Source: Vibrio vulnificus NBRC 15645 = ATCC 27562
GTDB lineage: Bacteria > Pseudomonadota > Gammaproteobacteria > Enterobacterales > Vibrionaceae
Assembly (NCBI RefSeq): GCF_002224265.1
Contig: NZ_CP012881.1
Span: 372,001-436,000, forward strand
Direction: 5' to 3'
Length of the DNA stretch: 64,000 bases
How positions within the stretch are numbered: position 1 is the first letter of the stretch; each line of letters opens with the position of its first letter. Position numbers and translations under genes: made by a program. Positions 8,344-18,359 of the stretch are shown here, in pieces. The notes under the pieces are model-generated. The model did not search any database, had not been told where the DNA came from, and saw only the letters and a program-made list of their open reading frames with translations.

Positions 8344-9294
8344 CTAACGTCCAATGCCCTCACGACCGTGGTCACTGTCCAAATCCAAATTGGGGCCTAA
8401 TGGCACGACTTGCGTTGGATTAATCCCAATGTGACTAAAATAGTAATGGCGTTTAATGTGGTAGAAATCTGTCGTTTCAGCAATCCCTTCGATCTGATAC
8501 AGCTCTTTCATGTAGCCATTAAGATGGGGGTAATCCGCAATACGCTTTTGATTACACTTAAAATGACCAACGTACACCGCATCAAAGCGGATCAGTGTGG
8601 TGAACAGGCGCCAATCGGCTTCCGTCATTTGACTGCCCGCTAAGTAACGATGCGTCGCAAGATGATGATCCACACGATCGAGTGCAGAAAAAAGAGCGTA
8701 ATACGCTTCTTCATAAGCCTCTTGCGTCGTGGCAAACCCACAACGATAAACGCCGTTGTTGATATTGGGGTAAATGAAGGCGTTCCACTCTTCGATCACC
8801 TCACGTAATGAATCTGGATAGTAATCATCTTGATTCCCCGTCAGTTGATTAAACTCCGAGTTAAACATGCGAATGATTTCCGATGATTCGTTGCTCACGA
8901 TTGTATTAGTTTTCTTATCCCAAAGAACGGGAACCGTCACTCGCCCAGTATAATCAGGTTTTGCTTGGGTATAGATTTGATGCAATTTGGTATGACCAAA
9001 CAAGGGCTCTGGCAACCCCATCTTCCATCCATCACTGAGCATATCAGGGCAAACCACGGTGACATCAATATGCTCTTCCAGTCCTTTTAATTTGCGAAAA
9101 ATCAGCGTTCGGTGTGCCCAAGGGCAAGCTAACGAAACATAAAGGTGATAGCGACCCGATTCCGGCTGAAAGGGGGCTTGTGGTTTATTTTCAATCCAGT
9201 CACGAAATCCTGCATCTTCACGCACGAACTTTCCTTTGGTCTGCTTTGTATCGTACCAAACGTCGTGCCATACCCCTTCAATTAATTTGCCCAT
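8344..9294 (-). CDS. yqjG: Glutathionyl-hydroquinone reductase (Xi-class GST)
   Basis: Reduces glutathionyl-hydroquinones, using glutathione and a catalytic cysteine. The 316-residue protein has the class signature: the thioredoxin-like N-domain carries the active-site motif SLACPWAHRT (Cys near residue 57), followed by VTVPVLWDK and SNESSEIIRMFN, and the helical domain carries ITNGVYRCG-like (NINNGVYRCGFA), EADWRLFTTLIRFDAVYVGHFKCN and a late DFYHIKRHYY segment. Start is the ATG at 9294 after a GAGGGTTC ribosome site. It stands alone between convergent and divergent neighbours. The symbol follows E. coli YqjG. Confidence 0.93.
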   Translation of the reverse strand: MGKLIEGVWHDVWYDTKQTKGKFVREDAGFRDWIENKPQAPFQPESGRYHLYVSLACPWAHRTLIFRKLKGLEEHIDVTVVCPDMLSDGWKMGLPEPLFGHTKLHQIYTQAKPDYTGRVTVPVLWDKKTNTIVSNESSEIIRMFNSEFNQLTGNQDDYYPDSLREVIEEWNAFIYPNINNGVYRCGFATTQEAYEEAYYALFSALDRVDHHLATHRYLAGSQMTEADWRLFTTLIRFDAVYVGHFKCNQKRIADYPHLNGYMKELYQIEGIAETTDFYHIKRHYYFSHIGINPTQVVPLGPNLDLDSDHGREGIGR

Positions 9295-9423
9295 GAACCC
9301 TCCTCACTTTTTTCTCAGTATAGGAAAAGGACGTGATTTATTAAGCGCTAATATTTGCAAGTGATATTCGAAAAATTTGAACGTATCACCGACAAGGCAA
9401 GATTGAACTCAAATAATAGAGAT

Positions 9424-9453
9424 AAAAAACCGCGGCTCATAAAGAAACCGCGC
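9424..9453 (-). terminator. Terminator of the opp operon
   Basis: On the minus strand a CGCGG...CCGCG hairpin is followed by a T-run, about 30 bases past the oppF stop. The stem is short and the loop about 12 bases, so strength is moderate. Confidence 0.6.
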
Positions 9454-9479
9454 TTAAGCCCGTCACAGGCTGAATTACG

Positions 9480-10475
9480 TTACATCTCTACATGTAAACA
9501 AGACACTGCGTGTGTGTCATTACCTTGAATCGTTGGTTTGGTTTGCGCACACGCCTCTGTTGCCTGTGGGCAACGAGTGCGGAACACACAACCAGACGGC
9601 GGATTCATCGGTGAAGGCAGGTCGCCTTCAAGCATTTGAATGGTTTTCGCGCGCTCCAACTTTGGATCTGGAATGGGCACAGCCGACATCAATGCGCGTG
9701 TGTACGGGTGTTTAGGGTCCGCAAACAAGGCTTCAGAGGTGCCGAGTTCAACCGCATTACCCAAGTACATCACCAAAACACGATCAGAAATGTGTTTTAC
9801 CACCGAAAGGTCATGCGCAATGAACACCAAAGAAAGGCCTAGCTCTTTTTGCAGTTCTTTCAAAAGGTTAACTACCTGAGCTTGAATAGATACGTCAAGT
9901 GCTGAAACCGGTTCATCACAGATGATCATTTTCGGATTGAGGATCAGCGCACGTGCAATACCAATACGCTGACACTGACCACCAGAAAACTCGTGTGGGT
10001 AGCGGTTAATCACGTTGGGTAGCAGACCCACTTTGGCCATCATCTCTTTCACGCGAGACTTCACTTCCTGCTTACCAAGTTCAGGGTAGAAGGTTTCTAG
10101 TGGCTCAGCGATGATGTCACCGATGGTCATACGCGGGTTAAGCGAGGCAAGCGGATCTTGGAAAATCATCTGCATGTCTTTGCGTGTTTCGCGACGTTGC
10201 ACTTCTTTCATCTTAGTGAGGTCTTGACCTAGCCATACCACTTCACCTTCAGTCGCATTCACCAGACCAATGATGGCACGCGCGAAAGTAGACTTACCAC
10301 AACCGGACTCGCCCACTACGCCAAGGGTTTCACCTTCATAAAGACGAATATTCACACCGTCAACCGCTTTAAGACTCGACGGTTTGCTCCATGGCCATGC
10401 CGACTTGGATGCAATGCTAAAGTGAACTTTAAGGTCTTTTACATCCAGTAGGATTTTTTTCTCTTGTGCACTCAT
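9480..10475 (-). CDS. oppF: Oligopeptide ABC transporter ATP-binding subunit OppF
   Basis: One of the two ATPases driving oligopeptide import. Walker A is GESGCGKST (near residue 57), the ABC signature [15 protein letters not shown] is near 165, and Walker B is [12 protein letters not shown]. The C-terminal extension typical of Opp/Dpp ATPases ([19 protein letters not shown]) contains the cysteines that bind an Fe-S cluster in some relatives. I set the start at the ATG at 10475, which overlaps the oppD stop as ATGA; the product is then 331 residues. Six more in-frame codons upstream lie inside oppD. Confidence 0.95.
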   Translation of the reverse strand: MSAQEKKILLDVKDLKVHFSIASKSAWPWSKPSSLKAVDGVNIRLYEGETLGVVGESGCGKSTFARAIIGLVNATEGEVVWLGQDLTKMKEVQRRETRKDMQMIFQDPLASLNPRMTIGDIIAEPLETFYPELGKQEVKSRVKEMMAKVGLLPNVINRYPHEFSGGQCQRIGIARALILNPKMIICDEPVSALDVSIQAQVVNLLKELQKELGLSLVFIAHDLSVVKHISDRVLVMYLGNAVELGTSEALFADPKHPYTRALMSAVPIPDPKLERAKTIQMLEGDLPSPMNPPSGCVFRTRCPQATEACAQTKPTIQGNDTHAVSCLHVEM

Positions 10476-11446
10476 TTTGTCCAAGCCTCCCATTCAGAAA
10501 AACACGCACGCTGACGACCATCGGCAAATGGGGTCAAGATTGGCGCTTCACGTTTACAACGATCTATTACGCGATGGCAACGCTCTTGGTAAGGGCAGCC
10601 AGGTGGTAGGCGCAGTAGGTTTGGTGGGTTACCAGGAATGGTTGGCAGAATCTCACCTTCGGTATCCAAACGTGGGATCGCCTTAAGCAGACCTTCCGCA
10701 TATGGGTGGCTTGGGTTGTAGAAAATTTCGTCAACAGTGCCATATTCCATGGTACGACCGGCGTACATAACCAGCACTTTGTCACAAGAGCCAGCCACGA
10801 CACCAAGGTCATGAGTGATCATGATGATGGCAGTGTTGAACTCTTGTTTCAGCTCGTTGAGCAGATCCATAATCTGTGCTTGAACCGTTACGTCAAGTGC
10901 GGTCGTCGGCTCGTCGGCAATCAACAATTTAGGACGGAACAATAGCGCCATCGCAATCATCACGCGCTGACGCATACCACCCGAAAATTCGTGTGGATAC
11001 ATGGTAATACGCTTGCGAGCTTCTGGAATCTTAACCGCTTCTAACATGCGCACAGACTCTTCAAACGCCTCTGCTTTGCCCATGCCTTTGTGCAGCATCA
11101 ACACTTCCATGAGCTGATCGCTCACCTTCATGTAGGGGTTCAGAGAGGTCATCGGATCTTGGAAGATCATCGCAATCTGTTCAGCACGAACTTTATTCAG
11201 TTCTTTCTCTGGCAAGTTCAGAATTTCTTTACCTTCGAACTTTGCGCTGCCTGAGATAATACCGTTTTTGGCCAGCAGACCCATGATCGCAAATACGGTT
11301 TGCGATTTGCCTGAACCTGACTCACCTACGATACCGAGTGTTTCACCCTGATTGAGTGAGAAATTTAAATCGTTTACTGCGGTCACGATACCATCTTGCG
11401 TGGTAAATTCGACGCGCAGATCTTTGACATCTAATAAGCTCATCAT
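10472..11446 (-). CDS. oppD: Oligopeptide ABC transporter ATP-binding subunit OppD
   Basis: Partner ATPase of OppF. The 324-residue protein shows Walker A GESGSGKSQ, ABC signature FSGGMRQRVMIAMAL, Walker B LLIADEPTTALDV and the C-terminal PPGCPYQERC cysteine motif. Two consecutive ATG codons open the frame; an AAGGA site serves either. The stop overlaps the oppF start by four bases, indicating translational coupling. It follows oppC by about 25 bases. Confidence 0.95.
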   Translation of the reverse strand: MMSLLDVKDLRVEFTTQDGIVTAVNDLNFSLNQGETLGIVGESGSGKSQTVFAIMGLLAKNGIISGSAKFEGKEILNLPEKELNKVRAEQIAMIFQDPMTSLNPYMKVSDQLMEVLMLHKGMGKAEAFEESVRMLEAVKIPEARKRITMYPHEFSGGMRQRVMIAMALLFRPKLLIADEPTTALDVTVQAQIMDLLNELKQEFNTAIIMITHDLGVVAGSCDKVLVMYAGRTMEYGTVDEIFYNPSHPYAEGLLKAIPRLDTEGEILPTIPGNPPNLLRLPPGCPYQERCHRVIDRCKREAPILTPFADGRQRACFSEWEAWTK

Positions 11447-11471
11447 TGCTTCCTTAATCTTATCGTTCTAA

Positions 11472-12380
11472 TTATCTGTCTTTTGGATCCAGCGCATCGC
11501 GCAAGCCATCACCGACGTAGTTGAAACAGAATAGAGTGACAACCATGAACAGGGCTGGGAAAGCCAACTGCCAAATAGCCACTTCCATTGTTTGAGAACC
11601 TTCTTGTAGAAGTGCGCCCCAACTTGTCATTGGCTCTTGAACCCCAAGACCAAGGAATGAAAGGAAAGATTCAGTCAGAATCATGCTCGGAATCAATAGT
11701 GTTGAGTAAACCGCAACAATGCCAAGTACGTTTGGCACAATGTGGCGAGTGATGATCTTCCACTTGCTCACACCACAAACGTGGGCGGCTTCGATAAACT
11801 CTTTGCTACGTAAGCTCAGTGTTTGACCACGTACAATACGCGCCATATCCAACCAAGCAATCGCACCGATAGCCACGAAGATAAGCACAATGTTACGGCC
11901 GAAGAATGTCACCAGTACGATAACAAGGAACATGAAAGGCACTGCGTAAAGGATTTCAAGAATACGCATCATAATACGGTCAGTACGGCCACCAATAAAA
12001 CCTGAGGCCGCGCCGTAGAGCGTACCAATCGTAACCGCGACCAATGCACCAAGTACACCCACCATTAGCGAGATACGACCACCAATCAAGGTACGGACGT
12101 ACAAATCTCGGCCTAAACTATCCGTACCAAACCAATGCTCAGCATTTGGTCCAACGTGCATGGCATACCAGTCAGTATCATCAAACGTGAAAGGTGCTAG
12201 CATTGGTAGGAAAATGACAGCAAGTGTCATCACCATAAGGATAAACAAACTCACCATCGCAGCTTTGTTGCGCATAAAGCGAATGCGGGCATCTTGCCAT
12301 AAGCTGCGGCCTTCAATTTCTAGGTTTTCTGAAAACTTCTCAAGCGCTTCCAGATTCTCTTTTTTCGTCAACATAACCAT
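11472..12380 (-). CDS. oppC: Oligopeptide ABC transporter permease OppC
   Basis: Inner-membrane permease half. The 302-residue protein starts with an amphipathic cytosolic stretch, then has six membrane helices. The EAA-type coupling motif 'EFIEAAHVCGVSKWKIITRHIVPN' near residue 195 is the ATPase docking loop. HWFGTDSLGRDLYVR and SFLSFLGLGVQEP are typical of OppC/DppC. It lies 11 bases after oppB. A second Met two codons in is a possible alternative start. Confidence 0.95.
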   Translation of the reverse strand: MVMLTKKENLEALEKFSENLEIEGRSLWQDARIRFMRNKAAMVSLFILMVMTLAVIFLPMLAPFTFDDTDWYAMHVGPNAEHWFGTDSLGRDLYVRTLIGGRISLMVGVLGALVAVTIGTLYGAASGFIGGRTDRIMMRILEILYAVPFMFLVIVLVTFFGRNIVLIFVAIGAIAWLDMARIVRGQTLSLRSKEFIEAAHVCGVSKWKIITRHIVPNVLGIVAVYSTLLIPSMILTESFLSFLGLGVQEPMTSWGALLQEGSQTMEVAIWQLAFPALFMVVTLFCFNYVGDGLRDALDPKDR

Positions 12381-12391
12381 ATACGTCCCTG

Positions 12392-13312
12392 TTAGTAGCG
12401 AATTTTCGGATCAATCATCGCCAACAGAATATCTACAATGGCGTTGAACAGAATAAACAAGAAACCGATCAGAATCGTTACGCCCATAACCAGTGAATAG
12501 TCACGGTTAAATGCGGCGTTAACAAATAGCTTACCAATACCTGGTAAACCAAAGATGGTTTCGATAACAACAGAGCCGGTAATAATGCCGACAAACGCAG
12601 GCCCCATGTAAGAAACCACAGGTAACATAGCTGGCTTGAGTGCGTGCTTTACAATGATGTAAGGGTAGCTCAACCCTTTCGCTCGAGCAGTACGAATAAA
12701 GTTACTGTTGAGCGTTTCGATCATCGAACCACGAGTGATACGAGCGAAGGTCGCGACATAAAGCAGCGACATACCGATAACCGGTAGGACAAGGTATTTC
12801 AGACCGCCATCATGCCAACCGCCTGCAGGGAACAAATCCCAATGCAGCGCAAAGAGGTAGATCAGCGCGGGGGCTAACACAAACGATGGCATAACCACAC
12901 CAATCATGGCCGTAGACATAATGGTGTAATCCACCCAAGTATTGTGTTTGAGTGCGGCAATGGTGCCGACCGTGACCCCGAGAATAACGGTAAAGATAAA
13001 CGCAATGAAACCAACTTTCGCCGATACCGGCAACGCAACGGAAATCAATTCGTTTACGGAATAGTCAAGGTATTTAAACGACGGGCCAAAATCGCCCTGG
13101 ATAACGTTAAATAAGTAAGTGGTGTATTGTTCGAGCACCGGCTTATCTAGGCCATATTTGGCTTCGATATTGGCCATAACTTCAGGCGGAAGTGGCTTCT
13201 CACTTGAAAATGGGTTACCTGGTGCGAAACGCATAAGAAAGAAAGATACGGTGATCAAAACCAACATGGTTGGAATCGCCTCAAAGATCCTTTTAATGAT
13301 GAATTTAAGCAT
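12392..13312 (-). CDS. oppB: Oligopeptide ABC transporter permease OppB
   Basis: Inner-membrane permease that pairs with OppC. The start MLKFIIKRIFEAIPTMLVL is the standard first helix of the family. The EAA motif 'NFIRTARAKGLSYPYIIVKHALKP' is near residue 200, followed by GSVVIETIFGLPGIGKLFVNA. Length is 306 residues. It is separated from oppA by about 100 bases containing a stable hairpin, which may lower expression of the membrane and ATPase genes relative to the abundant binding protein. Confidence 0.95.
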   Translation of the reverse strand: MLKFIIKRIFEAIPTMLVLITVSFFLMRFAPGNPFSSEKPLPPEVMANIEAKYGLDKPVLEQYTTYLFNVIQGDFGPSFKYLDYSVNELISVALPVSAKVGFIAFIFTVILGVTVGTIAALKHNTWVDYTIMSTAMIGVVMPSFVLAPALIYLFALHWDLFPAGGWHDGGLKYLVLPVIGMSLLYVATFARITRGSMIETLNSNFIRTARAKGLSYPYIIVKHALKPAMLPVVSYMGPAFVGIITGSVVIETIFGLPGIGKLFVNAAFNRDYSLVMGVTILIGFLFILFNAIVDILLAMIDPKIRY

Positions 13313-13351
13313 AAACTCACTCTTTCAGTCTGTGACAGTTTAAATGAAATT

Positions 13352-13386
13352 AGACGCTGCACGCGGCTATGCCACATGCAGTGTCT
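13352..13386 (-). other. Stable hairpin between oppA and oppB
   Basis: On the minus strand an 11-bp stem (CTGCATGTGGC / GCCGCGTGCAG, with G-T pairs) closes on a 3-base loop and is extended by a further GAC/GTC pairing. There is no strong T-run. In many binding-protein operons such a hairpin stabilises the upstream message and reduces read-through. Confidence 0.6.
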
Positions 13387-13414
13387 CTATTTTTATAGTT
13401 ATCAGCTTAGGTGA

Positions 13415-15046
13415 TTACTTCGCGATGATGTAGAGATCTTTTGAGTAGATCTTCTCTTCCGCGTTGTTTGATGGGAAACCACCAACACGTGGATTTAGTA
13501 GACGCGAACGTACATATTGGTAGATTGGTGCGATAGGCATATCTTTTGCCATCAGATTTTCAGCATCCAAGTACAGCGCAGTACGCTCTGCTTCAGATGT
13601 TGACTTCAGCGCTTTGTCGATCAGAGCGTCATACTCTGCATTACCCCAGTGCTGACCACCCGTTGTATTCGCGCTCACCATCAGAGTTAGGAACGAAGAT
13701 GCTTCGTTGTAGTCACCACACCAACCAGCGCGTGCCACTTCGAAATCACCTTGATCTTTAGTAGATAGGTAAGTTTTCCACTCTTGGTTTTCAAGATTAA
13801 CATCTAGACCAAGTGTTTTCTTCCACATAGAACCGAGCGCAACGGCGATCTTCTTGTGGTTTTCGTTGGTGTTGTAAAGCAAAGTAAACTTCAGTGGATT
13901 GCCTTTGCCGTAACCCGCTTCTTCAAGTAGGCGAGCCGCTTCTGCGTTACGCTCTTTCTGAGACATTTTGCCGTACTCAGGAAGTTCTGGGTTGAAGTTT
14001 GCAGTGATCTCTGGCGTTAGGAAATAGGCAGGCTTCTGGCCCTGACCTAAGATCGCGTTTGCTACGATGTCACGGTCAATCGCGTAAGAGATTGCTTTAC
14101 GTACACGCACGTCATCAAACGGTTTTTTCTTCGTGTTGAAAGAGTAGTAGTAAGTACATAGGCTGCCTTCAACAGAAACCGATTCTGGGTGCTCTTTTTT
14201 CAGACGCTTGAAGTGTTCAGTTGGTAGCGTTGATGTAAAGTCAATTTCACCCGAAAGGAAACGGTTCATTTCTGCAACCGCGTTTTCGATTGGTAGGAAA
14301 GTGACTTTGTTGATCACTGTCTTAGAGTCATCCCAGTACTTGGTGTTACGAACCATTTCTAAACGTTCGTTAACAACCCATTTGTCTACAACAAATGCAC
14401 CGTTACCGACGAAGTTTTCTGGCTTAGTCCACTGATCACCAAACTTCTCTACCGTTGCTTTGTGTACTGGTTTCATGGTGGTGTGACCAGTCATCATCAC
14501 AAAGTAAGGAACCGCCGTTTCAAGCTCGATAACGAGCGTGTAATCGTCAGCCGCTTTTACACCCAACTCAGATTTGTCTTTCTTACCTGCAACAATGTCT
14601 TTCGCGTTTTTCATCTTGGTGTATTCCATGTACCAAGAGTATGGCGATGCTGTTGCTGGATCGACAGCACGTTGCCAGCTGTATACGAAATCTTGCGCGG
14701 TAACAGGGTCGCCGTTAGACCATTTTGCATCTTTACGTAGGTGGAAAGTAAATGTCTTGTTGTCCGTCGTTTCCCAGCTCGTTGCGACACCAGGAATGGT
14801 GTTGCCGTCTGCATCTTGGTTTACTAGACCTTCCAATAGGTCACGAATCACATGTGACTCTGGCACACCTTGAGATTTGTGCGGGTCGATAGTAGCAACT
14901 TCAGTACCGTTACCACGAACGAGTTCTTGTTTTGCTGCTAATTTAGTTCCAGCTGGTACGTCTGCGGCAAGAGCAGAAAGAGAGGTAGTTGCGAGTGTTA
15001 GACCAGCACCAAGAAGAAGTGCTTGGGTGATTTTGTTCTTATACAT
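13415..15046 (-). CDS. oppA: Periplasmic oligopeptide-binding protein OppA
   Basis: Secreted substrate-binding protein of the Opp importer. From the ATG at 15046, which has a TTGGAG ribosome site, the 543-residue product has a signal peptide (MYKNKITQALLLGAG, cut after SLSALA). It then shows the family features NGTEVATIDPHKSQG, DAKWSNGDPVTAQDFVYSWQRAVDP (the SBP5 signature) and a C-terminal 'PIAPIYQYVRSRL'. An in-frame upstream extension lacks a ribosome site. It is the first gene of oppABCDF. The 357 bases upstream are AT-rich and must contain the promoter; I could not place it. Confidence 0.96.
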   Translation of the reverse strand: MYKNKITQALLLGAGLTLATTSLSALAADVPAGTKLAAKQELVRGNGTEVATIDPHKSQGVPESHVIRDLLEGLVNQDADGNTIPGVATSWETTDNKTFTFHLRKDAKWSNGDPVTAQDFVYSWQRAVDPATASPYSWYMEYTKMKNAKDIVAGKKDKSELGVKAADDYTLVIELETAVPYFVMMTGHTTMKPVHKATVEKFGDQWTKPENFVGNGAFVVDKWVVNERLEMVRNTKYWDDSKTVINKVTFLPIENAVAEMNRFLSGEIDFTSTLPTEHFKRLKKEHPESVSVEGSLCTYYYSFNTKKKPFDDVRVRKAISYAIDRDIVANAILGQGQKPAYFLTPEITANFNPELPEYGKMSQKERNAEAARLLEEAGYGKGNPLKFTLLYNTNENHKKIAVALGSMWKKTLGLDVNLENQEWKTYLSTKDQGDFEVARAGWCGDYNEASSFLTLMVSANTTGGQHWGNAEYDALIDKALKSTSEAERTALYLDAENLMAKDMPIAPIYQYVRSRLLNPRVGGFPSNNAEEKIYSKDLYIIAK

Positions 15047-15403
15047 GCATAAACTCCAAGTTTTATATTTGCATCCATGACTTCTTTGCCAAAACACCAG
15101 AACGGCAGTGTTTTAGAACTTTTTAGCTGCGTTTTAGAAAACAAAACAACTAAAAGTATTGCAAAGATTGCGGCACACATTAGCAATCATTGAAGTAATT
15201 TGCCATAAAAATGTAGCAAAAAACTCAATAATCCTGACTGAACGCCACGAAAATAGCACCTTATGCCAGTATATTAATTTCTCATGGTTATTTCCATTTA
15301 CCAGACCAATCAGCGATAGCTATAAGTGCCAATAAATCTAAAAAATAACCACATACCAGCATCTTGTGCTAGATAATTAGCCAAAAATTAACATTTACGA
15401 CAC
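15047..15403. other. AT-rich intergenic region upstream of oppA
   Basis: This stretch separates oppA from the moa end of the next cluster. It is strongly AT-rich and presumably holds the oppA promoter and leader. I found no convincing -35/-10 pair, operator or sRNA. Confidence 0.4.
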
Positions 15404-15586
15404 ATGACGTCTAACGAATTGTGGGATTTGTATTGTCAGAAAATTGAAGAGTGTGAAGAGACTCACCGAACGGAAATTGAAGTAGGAAAAATTGTTAGAG
15501 CGTTTGTTCTGTCACAACAAACTGCTCTGTCACAGCAAAATAACAAAAGCGATGGACAGAACCATCGCTTTGAATCACAAATTTAG
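15404..15586 (+). CDS. Possible 60-residue small protein
   Basis: A short acidic open frame (MTSNELWDLYCQKIEECEETHRTEIEVGKI...) that looks protein-like in its first 35 residues, with a predicted helix. No ribosome site is evident before the ATG, and its last 14 codons run through the terminator hairpin at 15546-15571. A small direct repeat (CTGTCACA.CAAA) near the end gives LSQQTALSQQ. I do not recognise a family. It could equally be non-coding. Confidence 0.3.
   Translation: MTSNELWDLYCQKIEECEETHRTEIEVGKIVRAFVLSQQTALSQQNNKSDGQNHRFESQI
15546..15571 (-). terminator. Terminator of the moa operon
   Basis: A perfect 10-bp stem (AAAGCGATGG / CCATCGCTTT) with a 6-base loop. On the minus strand it is followed by TTTTGTTATTTTG, 32 bases after the moaE stop. 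Confidence 0.85.
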
Positions 15587-15602
15587 CATATAGCGGAAAC
15601 GG

Positions 15603-16058
15603 CTATGATTGCCAGCGCTCAGCCGCTTGAGCATCAGACTCTCTAGACTCAACCCATCGAGTCGTTTCGGTTGTGCGTTCTTTTTTCCAGAAAGGCGCTT
15701 TGGTCTTGAGATAATCCATAATGAACTCACAAGCCTCAAACGCCGCACCGCGATGTGCACTAGACACCCCAACATACACGATTTGATCACCGATATTGAG
15801 GTCGCCAACTCGATGAATAACACGGACATTCAGCAGCGGCCATCTCTGCTCGGCTTGATCACAAATCTCACCCAGCGCTTTTTCCGTCATCCCTGGGTAA
15901 TGCTCCAAACTTAGGCCCGTGACATTGTCGCCCAAGTTCATGTCTCTCACCTTGCCAACAAAAGTCACCACAGCGCCCGCCGCGCTCCCTTGTGACAACC
16001 ACGCATATTCTGCTGCGATGTCGAAATCTTCGACTTGAACTGAGATACGATTATCCAC
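15603..16058 (-). CDS. moaE: Molybdopterin synthase large subunit MoaE
   Basis: Catalytic subunit that converts cPMP to molybdopterin using sulfur from the MoaD C-terminus. The 151-residue protein has GAVVTFVGKVRD, LSLEHYPGMTEKAL, the HRVGDLNIGDQIVYVGVSSAHR core and the active-site Lys segment LKTKAPFWKKE. It uses a GTG start one base after the moaD stop. It is the last gene of moaABCDE. Confidence 0.96.
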   Translation of the reverse strand: MDNRISVQVEDFDIAAEYAWLSQGSAAGAVVTFVGKVRDMNLGDNVTGLSLEHYPGMTEKALGEICDQAEQRWPLLNVRVIHRVGDLNIGDQIVYVGVSSAHRGAAFEACEFIMDYLKTKAPFWKKERTTETTRWVESRESDAQAAERWQS

Positions 16059-16059
16059 G

Positions 16060-16305
16060 CTACCCCCCTGTCACGGGAGGGAAAAAGGCCACTTCGTCAC
16101 CATCTTGCAGTGTTGTTTCCAGTGGAACGATCGACTGATTGACTGCAGCAAGTAATTTTCCCGCCTCTAAAGCAAGCGACCACTTACCTTCTTGCTCAGC
16201 TAAATGCGCTCGAAGCGATTCAACGGTGTCGAAGTTTGCCTCAACGTCGACTGAATCCACACCCACCAGCTCACGGGTTTGAGCAAAGAATAAAACCTTA
16301 ATCAT
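16060..16305 (-). CDS. moaD: Molybdopterin synthase sulfur-carrier subunit MoaD
   Basis: Ubiquitin-like sulfur carrier of 81 residues. The C-terminus PPVTGG ends in the required Gly-Gly, which is adenylated and then thiocarboxylated. The start [15 protein letters not shown] is typical. Its ATG overlaps the moaC stop by four bases (ATGA). Confidence 0.96.
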   Translation of the reverse strand: MIKVLFFAQTRELVGVDSVDVEANFDTVESLRAHLAEQEGKWSLALEAGKLLAAVNQSIVPLETTLQDGDEVAFFPPVTGG

Positions 16306-16781
16306 GCTTCCACCTTAAAGTGTCCAGACTTGCCACCCGTTTTCTCTAGCAAACGCACAGAGCCAATCACCATGTCTTTCTGCACCGCTTTACACATATC
16401 GTAAATTGTCAGTGCCGCGACAGACGCGGCGGTCAGCGCTTCCATCTCAACGCCGGTTTTACCCGCTAGTTTACAAACCGATTCAATACGAACTTTATTT
16501 TCCGCTTCGATCGCTTCTAGCTGTACTTCGACTTTTGACAATAATAAAGGGTGACATAGCGGGATTAAGTCCCATGTTTTCTTGGCGGCTTGAATACCCG
16601 CAATGCGGGCCGTCGCGAAAACATCTCCTTTGTGATGCTGACCAGAAACAATAAGCTGTAACGTCTCTGGTGCCATATGCACAAACGCTTCCGCACGTGC
16701 TTCGCGTACCGTCTCAGCTTTGGCAGACACATCCACCATGTTTGCTTCGCCAGAGGCGTTGATGTGAGTAAACTGGCTCAT
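16302..16781 (-). CDS. moaC: Cyclic pyranopterin monophosphate synthase MoaC
   Basis: Completes cPMP formation from the MoaA product. The 159-residue protein carries [20 protein letters not shown], the [26 protein letters not shown] core with catalytic Lys and His, and [23 protein letters not shown]. The ATG overlaps the moaB stop by four bases and has a GGAGGG ribosome site inside moaB. Confidence 0.97.
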   Translation of the reverse strand: MSQFTHINASGEANMVDVSAKAETVREARAEAFVHMAPETLQLIVSGQHHKGDVFATARIAGIQAAKKTWDLIPLCHPLLLSKVEVQLEAIEAENKVRIESVCKLAGKTGVEMEALTAASVAALTIYDMCKAVQKDMVIGSVRLLEKTGGKSGHFKVEA

Positions 16782-17287
16782 GGACCCTCCTTTATACGCT
16801 CAGGTGAGGCATAAAGTTGCAAGGACGATGGCTCGCATCCATTAGTCCAACCTGTACGACAAGCCCCCGTTGAACCTGGCATAGCAAAAATCACAGTATG
16901 ATTTGCAAAACCGGCAATCGCACGAGATTGAATCGTCGAAGTGCCAATTTCTTCATAAGAAACCTGACGGAATAACTCACCGAAACCTTCAACCTCTTTG
17001 TCGAAAAGCGGTTTTAGTGCTTCAGGAGTACTGTCGCGAGAAGTGAATCCGGTACCACCAGTGATCATAATCGCTTGCACGTTTTCATCTGCGATCCATT
17101 GAGAGACGATCGCGCGAATCTTGTACATGTCATCGATGACAATTTGTTTGTCGACCACGTTGTGGCCTGCTTCTTTTGCATTTTCAACGAGGTACGCACC
17201 AGAAGTATCATTTTCTTCTGTACGTGTATCAGAAACAGTGAGAACCGCGATGTTGGCTGGTTGGAATTTACTTTCTGCGTGACCCAT
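16778..17287 (-). CDS. moaB: Molybdenum cofactor biosynthesis protein MoaB
   Basis: MogA/MoaB-fold protein associated with molybdopterin adenylylation or Mo insertion. The 169-residue sequence has [40 protein letters not shown] and the [14 protein letters not shown] loop. An AGAAGGTG ribosome site precedes the ATG. It lies about 80 bases after moaA. Confidence 0.95.
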   Translation of the reverse strand: MGHAESKFQPANIAVLTVSDTRTEENDTSGAYLVENAKEAGHNVVDKQIVIDDMYKIRAIVSQWIADENVQAIMITGGTGFTSRDSTPEALKPLFDKEVEGFGELFRQVSYEEIGTSTIQSRAIAGFANHTVIFAMPGSTGACRTGWTNGCEPSSLQLYASPERIKEGP

Positions 17288-17365
17288 GTGTTCACCTTCT
17301 CTCAGTTAAATTGGTTGCGTTGCCAGCAATTCGGGATTGCCAGCTGAATAATTTAATTTTGCGGA

Positions 17366-18355
17366 TCATCCGCCTATTGAAGCCAAATGTGGCGTCATGC
17401 CGGTGTTGCCATCGTTTAAGAAATGGCTGACAGATTTGGTTTGCAGTTCCGCTTGAATTCGTTCAATAAGTGCTGACTCCTGAGAGTCCTGTTGGAGCAA
17501 ATCTCTAAGCTCAACACCTCGGTCACCAAATAGGCATAAGTGCAGTTTGCCTTTCGCAGAAACTCGTAAGCGGTTACAGCTCGCACAAAAGTCTTTTTCG
17601 TAAGGCATGATCAAACCAATCTCACCTTGATAGTCAGGGTGAACGAACACTTGCGCAGGGCCATCATTAGCCGCCTTCACTTTCAGTAACCAGCCATTTG
17701 CGATCAGATGATTGCGAATCGCCACACCAGAGACATGATGTTGTTGGAATAATGTATCCATCTCACCCGTTTGCATCAGTTCGATGAAGCGCAATTGGAT
17801 GGGACGATGCTTAATCCAGTGCAGAAAAGCAGGTAACTCGTTGTGGTTGAGATCTTTCATCAACACAACGTTGACTTTCACTTGTTCAAAACCCACTTCG
17901 AACGCACGATCAATACCCGACATCACTTGGTGAAATTTATTCTCGCCGGTGATTTGATGGAACATACGTGGGTCAAGGCTATCCACGCTGACATTAACTT
18001 GGTTTAAACCGGCTTCTTTCCATTCTCCAATGTGCTTTTCCATTCGATAGCCATTGGTGGTAGTGGCAACTCGTTTAATGCCTTGAGTTGAAGCGACCGT
18101 ATGGATAATGTCAGTAAAATCTTTGCGCAGACTTGGCTCTCCGCCCGTAATGCGCACTTTACTTGTGCCACAGTCAGCAAAAGCCTTAACGACTCGGCGG
18201 ATTTCAGCGAGGTTTAAAAAAGACGAGTTTTTCTGCCCCGAAGGTTGGTAGCCATCAGGTAAACAGTAAGTACATTTGAAATTACACACGTCCGTCACGG
18301 ACAGACGCAAGTAATAGAATTTGCGGTGGAATCTATCTTCGAATTGTTGCGCCAC
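17366..18355 (-). CDS. moaA: GTP 3',8-cyclase MoaA (radical SAM)
   Basis: First enzyme of molybdenum cofactor synthesis. The radical-SAM cysteines are in [15 protein letters not shown] (near residue 24), the GE-like SAM motif is [11 protein letters not shown], and the C-terminal cluster cysteines are in [23 protein letters not shown]. The C-terminus ends in the required Gly-Gly. I chose the GTG at 18355, which has GGAAAGG 6 bases upstream and gives 329 residues, as in E. coli. A TTG five codons earlier is in frame but would remove the ribosome site. The long structured leader suggests riboswitch control. Confidence 0.96.
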   Translation of the reverse strand: MAQQFEDRFHRKFYYLRLSVTDVCNFKCTYCLPDGYQPSGQKNSSFLNLAEIRRVVKAFADCGTSKVRITGGEPSLRKDFTDIIHTVASTQGIKRVATTTNGYRMEKHIGEWKEAGLNQVNVSVDSLDPRMFHQITGENKFHQVMSGIDRAFEVGFEQVKVNVVLMKDLNHNELPAFLHWIKHRPIQLRFIELMQTGEMDTLFQQHHVSGVAIRNHLIANGWLLKVKAANDGPAQVFVHPDYQGEIGLIMPYEKDFCASCNRLRVSAKGKLHLCLFGDRGVELRDLLQQDSQESALIERIQAELQTKSVSHFLNDGNTGMTPHLASIGG

Positions 18356-18359
18356 GGAA

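Noticed and set aside
15919..15931. matS-like GTGACATTGTCGC inside moaE
   Set aside because: One mismatch to the MatP consensus at a single place within a coding region; no cluster of such sites was noticed, so it is probably chance.
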